Part shown: positions 8,547-17,024 of the stretch, piece after piece
How positions within the stretch are numbered: position 1 is the stretch's first letter
Layout of the letters: each line of letters begins with the position of its first letter
Program-made: the position numbers and the translations under genes
Source of the DNA: CAYPCH01 sp964409165
Lineage (GTDB): Bacteria; Bacillota; Clostridia; Acetivibrionales; Acetivibrionaceae
Assembly (NCBI GenBank): GCA_964409165.1
Contig: CAYPCH010000057.1
Span: 1-23,276, forward strand
Length of the DNA stretch: 23,276 bases
Direction: 5' to 3'
The notes under the pieces: model-generated
Databases searched by the model: none
The model's input: only the letters and a program-made list of their open reading frames with translations
Told to the model about the DNA's origin: nothing

Positions 8547-8576
8547 TTGACTTTGTGCAAACATTTTGGATAAATA
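8547..8576 (+). promoter_or_regulatory. Candidate sigma-A-like promoter for the GH9 gene
   Basis: TTGACT (8547-8552) and TAAATA (8571-8576) are separated by 18 bp. Transcription would start close to the left end of the fold-back element, about 190 bp before the GH9 start. The -10 box is weak, so this is tentative. Confidence 0.35.
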
Positions 8577-8582
8577 TTAAAG

Positions 8583-8729
8583 TAATTAACTCAACTTTCC
8601 CACAGTATTTATGGGCTCTTTGCCACTAACGTAGCATTGCTCACCGCGGTCAAAAAGTAAACTTTTTGCCCTTAACTTGTGAGCAACCAGAGCCTCAAAA
8701 TACTATAAGTGGGAAAGTTGAGTAATTAA
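8583..8729. mobile_element. MITE-like fold-back element with possible 7-bp target duplication
   Basis: Terminal inverted repeats CTCAACTTTCCCAC (8590-8603) and GTGGGAAAGTTGAG (8709-8722) are perfect. Pairing continues inward: AGTATTT 8604-8610 with AAATACT, GGCTCT 8614-8619 with AGAGCC 8689-8694, TTGCTCAC 8637-8644 with GTGAGCAA 8679-8686, and CAAAAAGT 8651-8658 with ACTTTTTG 8661-8668 at the tip. TAATTAA occurs directly outside both ends (8583-8589, 8723-8729), as a transposition target duplication would. No coding capacity. It sits between the GH26 and GH9 genes, where the RNA hairpin could also limit read-through. Confidence 0.65.
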
Positions 8730-8776
8730 GTATTTAAGTAATTAAATATTAAAAGATTTCGAAAGGAAGGGATACA

Positions 8777-11155
8777 ATGAAGAAGGGAAAAGTTTTTACA
8801 AGGAAGGCGGTAGCATTGATTGTCAGCATTGCAGTTATTGCTTCCATTATTTCCGTAGGAACGGTAAGTAATGCTGCTGGTGTGGAATTTAATTACGCAA
8901 AAGCATTGCAGTATTCTCAGTTTTTTTATGATGCAAACATGTGTGGTATAGGAGTTGAAGAAAACGGTCTGTATAACTGGAGAAGCGATTGTCATATCTA
9001 TGATGCAGAGCTTCCTCTCGACCCTGAAAACACCAATATGTCGGCGAGTTTTATCAGTCAGTACAAAAGTGTGCTTGACCCTGACGGTAACGGAATGCTT
9101 GATGTATCAGGCGGTTTCCATGATGCAGGAGACCATGTAAAATTTGGTATGCCGGAAGCATATTCAGGCTCAACATTAGGATGGGCATTCTATGAGTTCA
9201 GAGAGCAGTATGAAGCCACAGGACAGGATACCCATGCTAAAACAATCTTAAGATATTTTAACGATTATTTTATGAAATGCACATATCTGGATAAGTCTGG
9301 CGAAATGGTGGCGTTTTGTTATCAGGTAGGTGACGGTGATATTGACCATGCGTACTGGAATGCACCTGAAGTTGATGAAATGTTCAGAAGAGGATGGTTT
9401 GCTACAAAGGATCTTCCTTCGACTGACTGTGTAACATCAGCAGCAGCCTCTCTTGTAGCAAATTACATGAACTTCAAGGATGAAGATCCGGCATATGCAG
9501 AAGAAAACCTTAAATATGCAATAGCTATGTTTGAATTTGCACAAAAAAATGATAAAGATACTAATTCAGATGGACCTAAGGGTTATTACACCTCTTCAAA
9601 GTGGGAGGATGATTACTGCTGGGCAGCTGCATGGCTTTATCTGGCAACTCAGGACGATCATTATCTGGATGAAATATTTAAATACTATGACTATTATGCA
9701 CCTTCCTGCTGGACACATTGCTGGAACGATGTTTGGGCAGGTACAGCATGCCTTATGGGTGAAATAAATGATTTATATGACAGTGATGGAGAAGAATTTG
9801 AAAACAGATACAGGGAGGCTGCCAACAAGAGTCCTTATGAAGAAATAGACTTCTGGAGCCAGATTGCAAAACTTGTTGATAATTGGATGAGCGGTCAAAC
9901 AGTGACCATAACACCGGGGGGGTACTCATTCCTTAACCAGTGGGGTTCTGCAAGGTATAATACTGCTACACAGTTTTTAGCTGTTGTTTATGACAAACAT
10001 CATGGAGATAAGCCATCGAAATACGGTGAATGGGCAAAGTCGCAAATGGACTACTTGATGGGTGATAATCCTGCAAATGTTTGCTATATAGTAGGATACA
10101 ACGATATAGCGGCTAAATTTCCGCATCATAGGGCTGCTTCCGGCTTGTCAAAATGTGAAGATCCGGATGCTCACAAATTTGTACTTTATGGTGCATTGGT
10201 AGGTGGCCCCGGTGTAAATGACGAGCATATAGACAAAACATCCGACTATATCTACAATGAAGTTACAATAGATTATAACGCCGCATTTGTTGGAGCATGT
10301 GCAGGTCTTTACAGATACTTTGGGGATTCTTCCATGAAGGTTACCCCTGATTTTCCCCCGATAGTTAATATTGAAGATCCTGATGAACCAGGAGGTTCTG
10401 CATACTGGGTAGAGGCATTTGGTGTTGATATAGTACAGGATGACGGACCAAAAGCTACTGAGATAACTTTGTATGTATGTTCGAATGTAAGAAAAACATC
10501 CAAGAACATTTCTGTAAGGTATTATTTTGATTCTACAGGGATGACATCTCTTGAGCCTAATAGTATTGAATTGAGACAGTTGTATGACCAAGCGGAAACA
10601 GAAACCGAATATGATGGTGTGCTTACAGGTCCTCACAAATACAAGGACAAAATCTATTATGTTGAGATAGCATGGGATGATTATGTAATTGCCAATTCCA
10701 ATAAAAAGTATCAGTTTGCACTTGGTACATATGCATGGCAGAACTACTGGGATCCTTCTGACGACTGGAGTCATATAGGTCTTAATATTGAAGATGACAA
10801 CTGGACAGGGACTCCTATGAAGACAGATAATATATGTGTTTATGATGATGGTGTTCTTGTAGGTGGCATTGAGCCGGATGGCACAACTCCTTCGACACCT
10901 TCGCCGGTAACAACCCCTCCGGTGACAACTCCTCCGGTTATAGACCCGGGAGATCAAAAAGGTGATTTGAATGGTGATAAAATGATAAACTCAACAGATT
11001 ATGCCATACTAAAAAGAGTTATTCTTGGTAGCATTGAATTGAGTGTACCGCAAAGCAATGCAGATGTAAACGGAGACGGCTCAGTAAATTCAACAGATTA
11101 TGCGATTATGAAAAAGGTTTTATTGGGTCTGCTGACTGAATTTCCATTGAACTAG
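8777..11155 (+). CDS. Cellulosomal GH9 cellulase (GH9-CBM3c-dockerin)
   Basis: This is a predicted secreted beta-1,4-glucanase of the GH9 theme in which a CBM3c is fused directly to the catalytic module; such enzymes are often processive endoglucanases. The 792 residues are a signal peptide 1-33, GH9 about 36-515, CBM3c about 541-698, a Pro/Thr linker rich in TTPPV 699-726, and a type I dockerin 727-792 with two N-S-T-D loops. Catalytic landmarks: SGGFHDAGDH (Asp116, Asp119), the PHHR block (449-452) and NEVTIDYNA (Glu495, expected acid). The substrate-contact block WRSDCHIYD near 67-75 is also present. GAAAGGAAGGG precedes the ATG. A strong terminator follows, so the plus-strand pair ends here. 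I do not assign it to a named Cel enzyme. Confidence 0.94.
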   Translation: MKKGKVFTRKAVALIVSIAVIASIISVGTVSNAAGVEFNYAKALQYSQFFYDANMCGIGVEENGLYNWRSDCHIYDAELPLDPENTNMSASFISQYKSVLDPDGNGMLDVSGGFHDAGDHVKFGMPEAYSGSTLGWAFYEFREQYEATGQDTHAKTILRYFNDYFMKCTYLDKSGEMVAFCYQVGDGDIDHAYWNAPEVDEMFRRGWFATKDLPSTDCVTSAAASLVANYMNFKDEDPAYAEENLKYAIAMFEFAQKNDKDTNSDGPKGYYTSSKWEDDYCWAAAWLYLATQDDHYLDEIFKYYDYYAPSCWTHCWNDVWAGTACLMGEINDLYDSDGEEFENRYREAANKSPYEEIDFWSQIAKLVDNWMSGQTVTITPGGYSFLNQWGSARYNTATQFLAVVYDKHHGDKPSKYGEWAKSQMDYLMGDNPANVCYIVGYNDIAAKFPHHRAASGLSKCEDPDAHKFVLYGALVGGPGVNDEHIDKTSDYIYNEVTIDYNAAFVGACAGLYRYFGDSSMKVTPDFPPIVNIEDPDEPGGSAYWVEAFGVDIVQDDGPKATEITLYVCSNVRKTSKNISVRYYFDSTGMTSLEPNSIELRQLYDQAETETEYDGVLTGPHKYKDKIYYVEIAWDDYVIANSNKKYQFALGTYAWQNYWDPSDDWSHIGLNIEDDNWTGTPMKTDNICVYDDGVLVGGIEPDGTTPSTPSPVTTPPVTTPPVIDPGDQKGDLNGDKMINSTDYAILKRVILGSIELSVPQSNADVNGDGSVNSTDYAIMKKVLLGLLTEFPLN

Positions 11156-11197
11156 TGTTTATTAGCATTACAAATCTATAGTTTTTATAGTGTTAAA

Positions 11198-11211
11198 GTG
11201 GGAAAGTTGAG
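11198..11211. repeat. Solo copy of the fold-back terminal repeat
   Basis: GTGGGAAAGTTGAG here is identical to the right end at 8709-8722, and the upstream context (TATAG...AAGTGGG) is also similar. It lies 43 bp after the GH9 stop, so near copies of this end bracket the GH9 gene. No opposite arm was seen close by. Confidence 0.65.
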
Positions 11212-11244
11212 TTAATAGTTAAGAAATCATAAAGTAAAAAATCC

Positions 11245-11290
11245 AAGAGGGTTATATTATTATAAAAATATAACCCTCTTATTCTTTTTC
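11245..11290 (+). terminator. Intrinsic terminator of the GH9 gene
   Basis: Perfect 14-bp stem: AAGAGGGTTATATT (11245-11258) with AATATAACCCTCTT (11267-11280), 8-nt loop, followed by ATTCTTTTTC. Placed about 90 bp after the GH9 stop. Confidence 0.88.
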
Positions 11291-11294
11291 TTTC

Positions 11295-11424
11295 CTAAAA
11301 AAATTAAGTACCTATCTAGGGTACTCAATTTTGCCTCTTTCATTTCACTCCAAGAGGCCTAATAAAAAGTTTCGGGACATCGAGTCCCGAAACTTTTTGC
11401 CGGATTTCCTTTCAGGAAATGGCC
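11295..11424. repeat. Mosaic of three hairpin modules (T, S, Q), copy A
   Basis: Module T: AATTAAGTACC (11302-11312) with GGTACTCAATT (11320-11330); read on the minus strand it is followed by a T-run (11295-11303), so it is an intrinsic terminator facing the macroglobulin gene. Module S: GCCTCTT 11333-11339 with AAGAGGC 11352-11358. Module Q: a perfect 15-bp stem AAAAAGTTTCGGGAC 11364-11378 with 11384-11398, plus an ATTTCC/GGAAAT hairpin at 11404-11420. T and S recur at 19856-19914, T and Q at 22871-22969. The remainder of 11425-11559 holds the terminator below and no gene. Confidence 0.75.
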
Positions 11425-11425
11425 T

Positions 11426-11460
11426 TAAAAAAAACATGCTCAAGCTTAAAAGCTGAGCAC
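11426..11460 (-). terminator. Intrinsic terminator of the macroglobulin-dockerin gene
   Basis: Read on the minus strand: TGCTCAGCTT, loop of about 3 nt, AAGCTTGAGCA (one bulge), then eight T residues from the A-run at 11427-11434. It lies about 100 bp after the gene's stop and faces the GH9 terminator, so the two convergent units are insulated. Confidence 0.82.
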
Positions 11461-11559
11461 GTAAAAGGGGGTCAAAATGTATTTTGTGAGGTCATTTATA
11501 GTATTGACACTAAAATGTGCAAATATACATCTGCCCCCAAATAATTTTAAATTCAAAAC

Positions 11560-14500
11560 CTACATGTTTTCAACCGGGAACTCCCTTATCAGTCCTAACA
11601 GATATCGCTTCAGAAGGGAAAAATCGGTTGAGTTTACTGAGCCGTCACCGTTAAAATCTGCTTTGTAAATTGGAACAGCTAAATCAGTTACCGTTCCGAG
11701 GATATATCTTTTAAGCAATGCATAGTCGGTGGAATTAACACTTGAGTCCTTGTTGAGATCCCCTAAGACTGTTCCATCATCAGGAGTTGGTGAAGGAGGG
11801 GGCGTTATTTCTAGCGGATTTGAGATATCACCGGAAGCATCTATATTTATAATCTCAGATTTTCCGTTGTTGATATTATCCCGTGAGGTTTTACCCTGAA
11901 TAATGGGACCTTGTGCAGTATAAGTTCCGGGGCTTATAACTCTTGCATTGTATTCAATATAGTTTTGGGATCTCCAGTAGTCACTGTTGTAAATATAAAA
12001 TCTTACTTTTTGACCTTCACAGTTCATATAAGAGTTATTGGGCTTTAAGCCTGAGGGCAGATAATCGGTTATTTCGTAAATTCCGTCGAATGCCTGCGGT
12101 TTGATGTTCCATTCTAGTCTGACCTTTACTATGTCACCCTGTTTGAAATTGGATGTGGCAGGTGAACCATCGGCCAGGCTGTATGACCTTGTGATGGAAA
12201 TATCCCTATCCACATTATTTATTTCAAGAATATCTTCCTTAAATATCGATACGACTGAAATATCTCCTTGAACGTCTTTAATTGCAAGGTCTTTTAGTTG
12301 ATCGGACAAAAGAGTGATATAATGGGAACGACCGTTACCAAGAGATACGGTTTTTTCTTCACCTTTAAAACTATAGGTGAAGGAGGAAGCTGTTTTTTCT
12401 GCTTTACCGATTTCATTTGAAATAAACATCAGCCTTTCAGTACTAAGAAGTATATCTGTGGAGTAGTTTCTTGAACAGTACTCATATAAACCTGTTTTTT
12501 CAGCCTTTTCAAGTCTAGCAGCAAGAACAGAGCACAAAGAGGTTGCTTCAAGTATATCATCCTTATCATAGCCGGTATTGACTCTGAAGTAAGGGTCAAA
12601 TTTTTCTATGTAGTCTGATATTCTTTCATCGTAAATTTGTTCTGCTTTAGAAAGATCACCAAGTTCGCAATAGGAAAGTGCCAGATAAATAAGCTCCATA
12701 ACGCTTAAGTTATCAAGTAGGGAAATTTTGTTAAGCTCTAATAGTACCGGTTCCTTCATTGCAGAAAGTCCGTACAAGGCTTTTATTTTTTCATTATTGT
12801 TACTGTGATCTAAAAAGCTGGAAAAATAATTTTTTAGGTTCTGATTATTTGCCAAATCTTTTGCGAATAACGAAAGTTTGGTAGAGATATCCAAGTCGCT
12901 GCTTGAGTATGGAAGGAGTGACAGACCGCCGCCTTCCTTCTGATATTGTGCAAGAGATGGTTCTACAATTTCAGTAATGTTTACATCATCTTTGAAATGC
13001 TCCAATATCAACTGGTAAGCTATGTATTTTGAAACTACTTGGTCTATTCTGTTACCGGAAGAATAGTAAAGGTTTATAAGCTGTGACAGGAACATACCTT
13101 TGCTTCTGTCATGGAAAACAAGGTTAGTATTGCCGAAGCTTCCGCCTGCAATATTTATACCGGAAGCAAGGTCATAATACTCTGCTCTTTCAATCTGGTA
13201 GTAGGATTTTACAACGCTAATAGAATGTTTTACAGCATCGGACAGCCCTTTTGAGGTATATGCCCTGATTACAAGGTCATGATTTCCCTCCTCAAGAGCC
13301 CAGAAAGGAATGTTTATCCTTTCAAAAGCTTTCCCTTCAACAGTAACTTTTCTATCAGGCTTTGAGTAATCAGATATCTCGAACATTACACTATCGCCTT
13401 CCTTAAGTCCGTTGCCATAGGCATTTACACCTATTACGGGTTTATCTCCCTCAAGGTATGTTGTATTAAAACTATAATTTATAAAAAATGGTAGCGATGC
13501 ATTCATATTTATAATACTGTTTCCAGCGTACAGGTTGGTTGATAATGCTGAAAGGGTAACCCTCCAGGAAGTGATGTTGTCTGGAAGTTTGAAGCTTACT
13601 TCTGCTGTACCGCTACTATCTGTTTCAACAGTTAGAAATTGGGCAGTGTCTTTGAAATCTTCACGGATTTCTTCAGAGGAACCTCCTCCACCTCCTATGG
13701 ACGGAGGAGAGTTTTCACCCCAGGTTGCAGGAATAGGCTCATCTTTTCTATCGTCCATACCTATGTAGTATTTATTGTAGTGGGAGCGCCCTTCAAAATA
13801 TAGCCCTGAATTCACATAATTATAAAGATATGCCAAAGTATCAACGTTCTGTTGAGAAAGTTTGAAGAAAGCTTCGTCAACAATGCTCACATTGACAGAT
13901 GCTTTTACAGGTCTTCCGCTTATATCTTTTACACTAAGTAGTATGGAAGCAGTATCTCCGGGCTTGTATGTATCCATGTCTGCCTTTGCTTCTATAAAGA
14001 GCTGTCTTTCAGATGACTTATAGATTATATTTCTACCTGCCGATGCATAGCCTTTTCCGCTGAAATATACTGCTCTTACTTCAGCTTGCGGAATGTCCCT
14101 TTCGTCAAACCTGTAGGAGTAATGAGAGTAATCTGATGTTGTGTGCTCAAATATTCCGTTTTGAGCTCTTATATATAGATACTTTCCTTTAGGCAGAGGA
14201 TCTTTTCCATATTTCAAGTCAAGCTCAACTGTTTCACCCAGCCCATATTCATATTTTTCGCTTTCAAGACGGTAGCTGCTGCTCTCATATGTTGAATATT
14301 CGAGTTTTTCTCCAAGATAAACCTTGAAAAGCATATTTCTGCCATTATCATCAACACAGGTTATTTCCGCAGAATAGTAGGTGTCTTCAATTTTAGGGGC
14401 ATCAAATACGTAGGAAGCATTGCCGTCCGCGGATGAAATCATTGAAAAATACTGTACAGGAGTGGAGACCAGTTCATAGCGGTATCTTTTATAAGTCAGT

Positions 14501-16701
14501 TTGCTGATATAATCATAGTATGTGCCGTTTTCGTGCCTTCTCCAAGTGTTTTTGTATACTGTACATTTAAACTCCTTGCCATTGACAGGAGCACCGAGAT
14601 AGTCCGTGCTACTTTTGGCAGTTCCGTCGTTTAAACGATCAAGAACTATTTTATTTGCCTTTGCATTTATAGTTCCCTTTCCATTTATGATTTCACCAAG
14701 AGCCTTAACGCTGATGTCATTTACAAAAACCCTTGCTCTGTTATTGGCTTGTATTTGTCCGCTTTCAGGAAGCAATGCACGAGCACTTATGCTGACATAC
14801 TGCTCTCCTTGCGCAGTTTCTGAAAATGAAGGTGTGTACTTGAGATTTAAATTTCCCAGAGCGTCTGTTGAGCTTTCACTGCTTATGAGGCTTTTATTGG
14901 GAGAAGAATTGGTGATTGTGTAATTGACTTTCAAGTTGGGTACGCCAGTTCCTTCAAAGAAAGCAGTATTAACTTTGAAATCCACATCCTCACCTAGGAA
15001 AAAGGCTTCTTTACCTTTGGTAATATCCATTTTATAAGAGGGTTTAATATAGTCAGATACTCTTATATAGCTATTTACTACAACAGTATCATCCTTTTTA
15101 AGGGTAAGATAATAGTATCCTTGGGTAAGATTTGGAAGATTTACGGCAGATTCAAAAAAACCGTTTTTAACGTCAATGTTTTGTTTTAATATGGGAATAC
15201 CGCTACTTGAGTATCCTTGATTTATTTCAAGCGTCAGATAGTTTATTTTTTCGTCATCATACCTGTTTTTTATAAAACCCCATATATTGACTGTATCGTC
15301 GGGCTTGTACATGTTCCGGTCTGTAAAGAAGTAATCCCAGTAACAGTCCAAGGTTCTTTGATTATATGAAACGCAGTCAAGTATAGATGGTTTGCCGTCG
15401 GGTGGTGTTATAATCAAATATTCTCTGCTATAATACCAATATGCTGTATCTGATTTCGCTTTAACTGGAGTATCAAAGACAGCCACACCCTCCGAATCGG
15501 AATAAAATGAGCCTTCACTGTCTGTGAAGCGTATATTTGCTCCTTTAATTGGTGCTTGTGATTCGAGATCATTCAGCCATACGATGGTTTTAGTAGTGCT
15601 CTTTGTAATGTAAATACCGTTATTTGTAATTTGTAAAAATGTCTGAAGTCTGAAGTCCTGCCAAGTACTTTCAAGAACATAATATCCGACAGGAAGGTTT
15701 TGAGGAACTGTGATTATTGCACTTCCACTATATTGTTTGTTTTCATTTATTATCTGGTCAAATTCCAGTACCTTGTCCAGTTTTTCTACAGAAACCAGGT
15801 TTTTAGAATGACTTAAGTTTGCCCAGGAAGGAACTGAACTTTTATTTTCAATTGCTTCAAAAAAAGAATCAAAATCCCTGAAGGCATAAACCTCAGAATG
15901 AAGTGAAATCATAGGAGTAGTGTAAGAGTTGTTGCTTCTATTGTATGTATAATAATTTAAGGTAGCTTCAGGTTTTTCGGAAGAAGTAAAATCATAAATG
16001 TAACTCTGATAATTCATGGAAATATACGGCTCGTTACTAGAAGGAGTCAGAGTTTCAGTTTCAAAGGAAAAAACATAATCATCTTCTATGGTTCTGTCGG
16101 TGTTATTGATTTTAATGCCCTTATTAATTTTTATGATATATAATGTTGCTTCTTTAAGCCTGTCGGGTACAAATACTGCTGTTTTTTTATGAACCTCAAA
16201 TCTTCCTTCAACATGTGGAGTGATTTCAAAAAAATCTTCAATGTTGCTAAAGTTTTCATGGCTGAAGTTTATTTCTATACCTGAATTTAAAGGTACATTT
16301 ACTGATTTGTCAGAAGGAAGTGAGCTGATAATCTTAAATGAGGTTCGTGTCTGAAACACCCAGGTGGTTTCAATGTCTGTTTTCATGCGGAAAGTATAAA
16401 TGCTGTTTTCTAAAAGAGGCCTTGAAAGATTAATACTAAATAGGTTTTTGTCCATTTCTTCAATCAGAGGTGCAGGTTCTCCATCAATTGAAAAAGATTG
16501 CCTTACCTCACTTAATGTGAAATTCTGTTGGGTTTCAAGAATAAACTCGGTGTCAACTGCTATCCCCGTTGAGTCGGACTCCAATACAGAAAGGTGAAAA
16601 CCGTTTCTTGGATATGCGTCTGCCCCAAAAGAATAACCTGATGTCAGAAATGTTACCAGCATTGATAAAATAACCAGACTGGTGGCTGCTCTTCTTAACA
16701 T
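11560..16701 (-). CDS. Alpha-2-macroglobulin-like protein, no thioester, with C-terminal dockerin
   Basis: 1713 residues, exported. Signal peptide 1-27 without a lipobox; Ig-like segments 29-122 and 124-218 (the second like Big_5); macroglobulin-type beta domains about 335-420 and 456-550 (FFTDRNMYKPDDTVNIWGFI); bait-region-type domain about 800-940 (DTYKPGDTASILLSV); Gly-rich stretch near 1000; core A2M block about 1008-1055 (REDFKDTAQFL, LPDNITSWRVTLSA); alpha-helical thioester-type domain about 1190-1500; C-terminal beta domain about 1510-1625; PPPSPTP linker; type I dockerin 1645-1713. Where the family has P-x-G-C-x-E-Q, this protein reads YYSSGNRIDQ (1212-1221), so the reactive Cys and Glu are absent. 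Macroglobulins trap proteases; many bacterial ones are lipid-anchored, and here a dockerin appears to replace the anchor. Start: AAGGGGG site before ATG 16701. The role is inferred; a structural role cannot be excluded. Confidence 0.88.
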   Translation of the reverse strand: MLRRAATSLVILSMLVTFLTSGYSFGADAYPRNGFHLSVLESDSTGIAVDTEFILETQQNFTLSEVRQSFSIDGEPAPLIEEMDKNLFSINLSRPLLENSIYTFRMKTDIETTWVFQTRTSFKIISSLPSDKSVNVPLNSGIEINFSHENFSNIEDFFEITPHVEGRFEVHKKTAVFVPDRLKEATLYIIKINKGIKINNTDRTIEDDYVFSFETETLTPSSNEPYISMNYQSYIYDFTSSEKPEATLNYYTYNRSNNSYTTPMISLHSEVYAFRDFDSFFEAIENKSSVPSWANLSHSKNLVSVEKLDKVLEFDQIINENKQYSGSAIITVPQNLPVGYYVLESTWQDFRLQTFLQITNNGIYITKSTTKTIVWLNDLESQAPIKGANIRFTDSEGSFYSDSEGVAVFDTPVKAKSDTAYWYYSREYLIITPPDGKPSILDCVSYNQRTLDCYWDYFFTDRNMYKPDDTVNIWGFIKNRYDDEKINYLTLEINQGYSSSGIPILKQNIDVKNGFFESAVNLPNLTQGYYYLTLKKDDTVVVNSYIRVSDYIKPSYKMDITKGKEAFFLGEDVDFKVNTAFFEGTGVPNLKVNYTITNSSPNKSLISSESSTDALGNLNLKYTPSFSETAQGEQYVSISARALLPESGQIQANNRARVFVNDISVKALGEIINGKGTINAKANKIVLDRLNDGTAKSSTDYLGAPVNGKEFKCTVYKNTWRRHENGTYYDYISKLTYKRYRYELVSTPVQYFSMISSADGNASYVFDAPKIEDTYYSAEITCVDDNGRNMLFKVYLGEKLEYSTYESSSYRLESEKYEYGLGETVELDLKYGKDPLPKGKYLYIRAQNGIFEHTTSDYSHYSYRFDERDIPQAEVRAVYFSGKGYASAGRNIIYKSSERQLFIEAKADMDTYKPGDTASILLSVKDISGRPVKASVNVSIVDEAFFKLSQQNVDTLAYLYNYVNSGLYFEGRSHYNKYYIGMDDRKDEPIPATWGENSPPSIGGGGGSSEEIREDFKDTAQFLTVETDSSGTAEVSFKLPDNITSWRVTLSALSTNLYAGNSIINMNASLPFFINYSFNTTYLEGDKPVIGVNAYGNGLKEGDSVMFEISDYSKPDRKVTVEGKAFERINIPFWALEEGNHDLVIRAYTSKGLSDAVKHSISVVKSYYQIERAEYYDLASGINIAGGSFGNTNLVFHDRSKGMFLSQLINLYYSSGNRIDQVVSKYIAYQLILEHFKDDVNITEIVEPSLAQYQKEGGGLSLLPYSSSDLDISTKLSLFAKDLANNQNLKNYFSSFLDHSNNNEKIKALYGLSAMKEPVLLELNKISLLDNLSVMELIYLALSYCELGDLSKAEQIYDERISDYIEKFDPYFRVNTGYDKDDILEATSLCSVLAARLEKAEKTGLYEYCSRNYSTDILLSTERLMFISNEIGKAEKTASSFTYSFKGEEKTVSLGNGRSHYITLLSDQLKDLAIKDVQGDISVVSIFKEDILEINNVDRDISITRSYSLADGSPATSNFKQGDIVKVRLEWNIKPQAFDGIYEITDYLPSGLKPNNSYMNCEGQKVRFYIYNSDYWRSQNYIEYNARVISPGTYTAQGPIIQGKTSRDNINNGKSEIINIDASGDISNPLEITPPPSPTPDDGTVLGDLNKDSSVNSTDYALLKRYILGTVTDLAVPIYKADFNGDGSVNSTDFSLLKRYLLGLIREFPVENM

Positions 16702-16737
16702 AATTTCATTCCCCCTTTTTTTAAATTTATTAATGTA

Positions 16738-16771
16738 TTGAATGCGATAAAGATTTTACATCGCTCTTCAA
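16738..16771. repeat. 34-bp palindromic repeat, copy 2 (upstream of the macroglobulin gene)
   Basis: TTGAATGCGAT 16738-16748, middle AAAGATTTTAC, ATCGCTCTTCAA 16760-16771; 33 of 34 bases equal copy 1 at 6629. It lies 37 bp before the minus-strand start codon at 16701. Both full copies therefore precede dockerin genes. Confidence 0.7.
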
Positions 16772-16811
16772 TTAGTCTGCTTAATGTAATAGATTATAGA
16801 GTCATTATAAT

Positions 16812-16930
16812 GCTTATTTGCATATTTATATTATATAAGAAATTAGACTTAAATAAAAGAAAAAATGTTCCATATATTTCTTAAAAAAATTAATTTTACC
16901 CTTTTTATATTGAATGCAATAAAGATTTTG
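16812..16930. repeat. Relative of the GH26 upstream block with a partial palindrome copy
   Basis: GCTTATTTG (16812), an A/T-rich stretch with TTATATAAG and AAAGAAAAA, then TTGAATGCAAT (16910-16920) and AAAGATTTT, in the same order as 6553-6650. The right arm of the palindrome is missing. Together with 16738-16771 this fills most of the 323-bp divergent gap 16702-17024; no gene or clear promoter was found there. Confidence 0.45.
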
Positions 16931-17024
16931 TTTATGGTGTATTCAAAATGGGTAAGATAAAAAATGCATCTGTCGATAAAGAAAATAGAACTATGGACAA
17001 ATTAAGTGAATTGGGGGGGAAAAT

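Noticed and set aside
10148..10957. Minus-strand frame of 269 codons opposite the GH9 gene
   Set aside because: It lies antisense to the CBM3c and linker; its Cys/Arg-rich translation is an artefact of the repetitive codons.
11477..11668. Plus-strand frame of 63 codons at the end of the macroglobulin gene
   Set aside because: It overlaps the antisense of the dockerin coding region, and its 5' part lies in an A2M terminator region. The dockerin frame has clear motif support.
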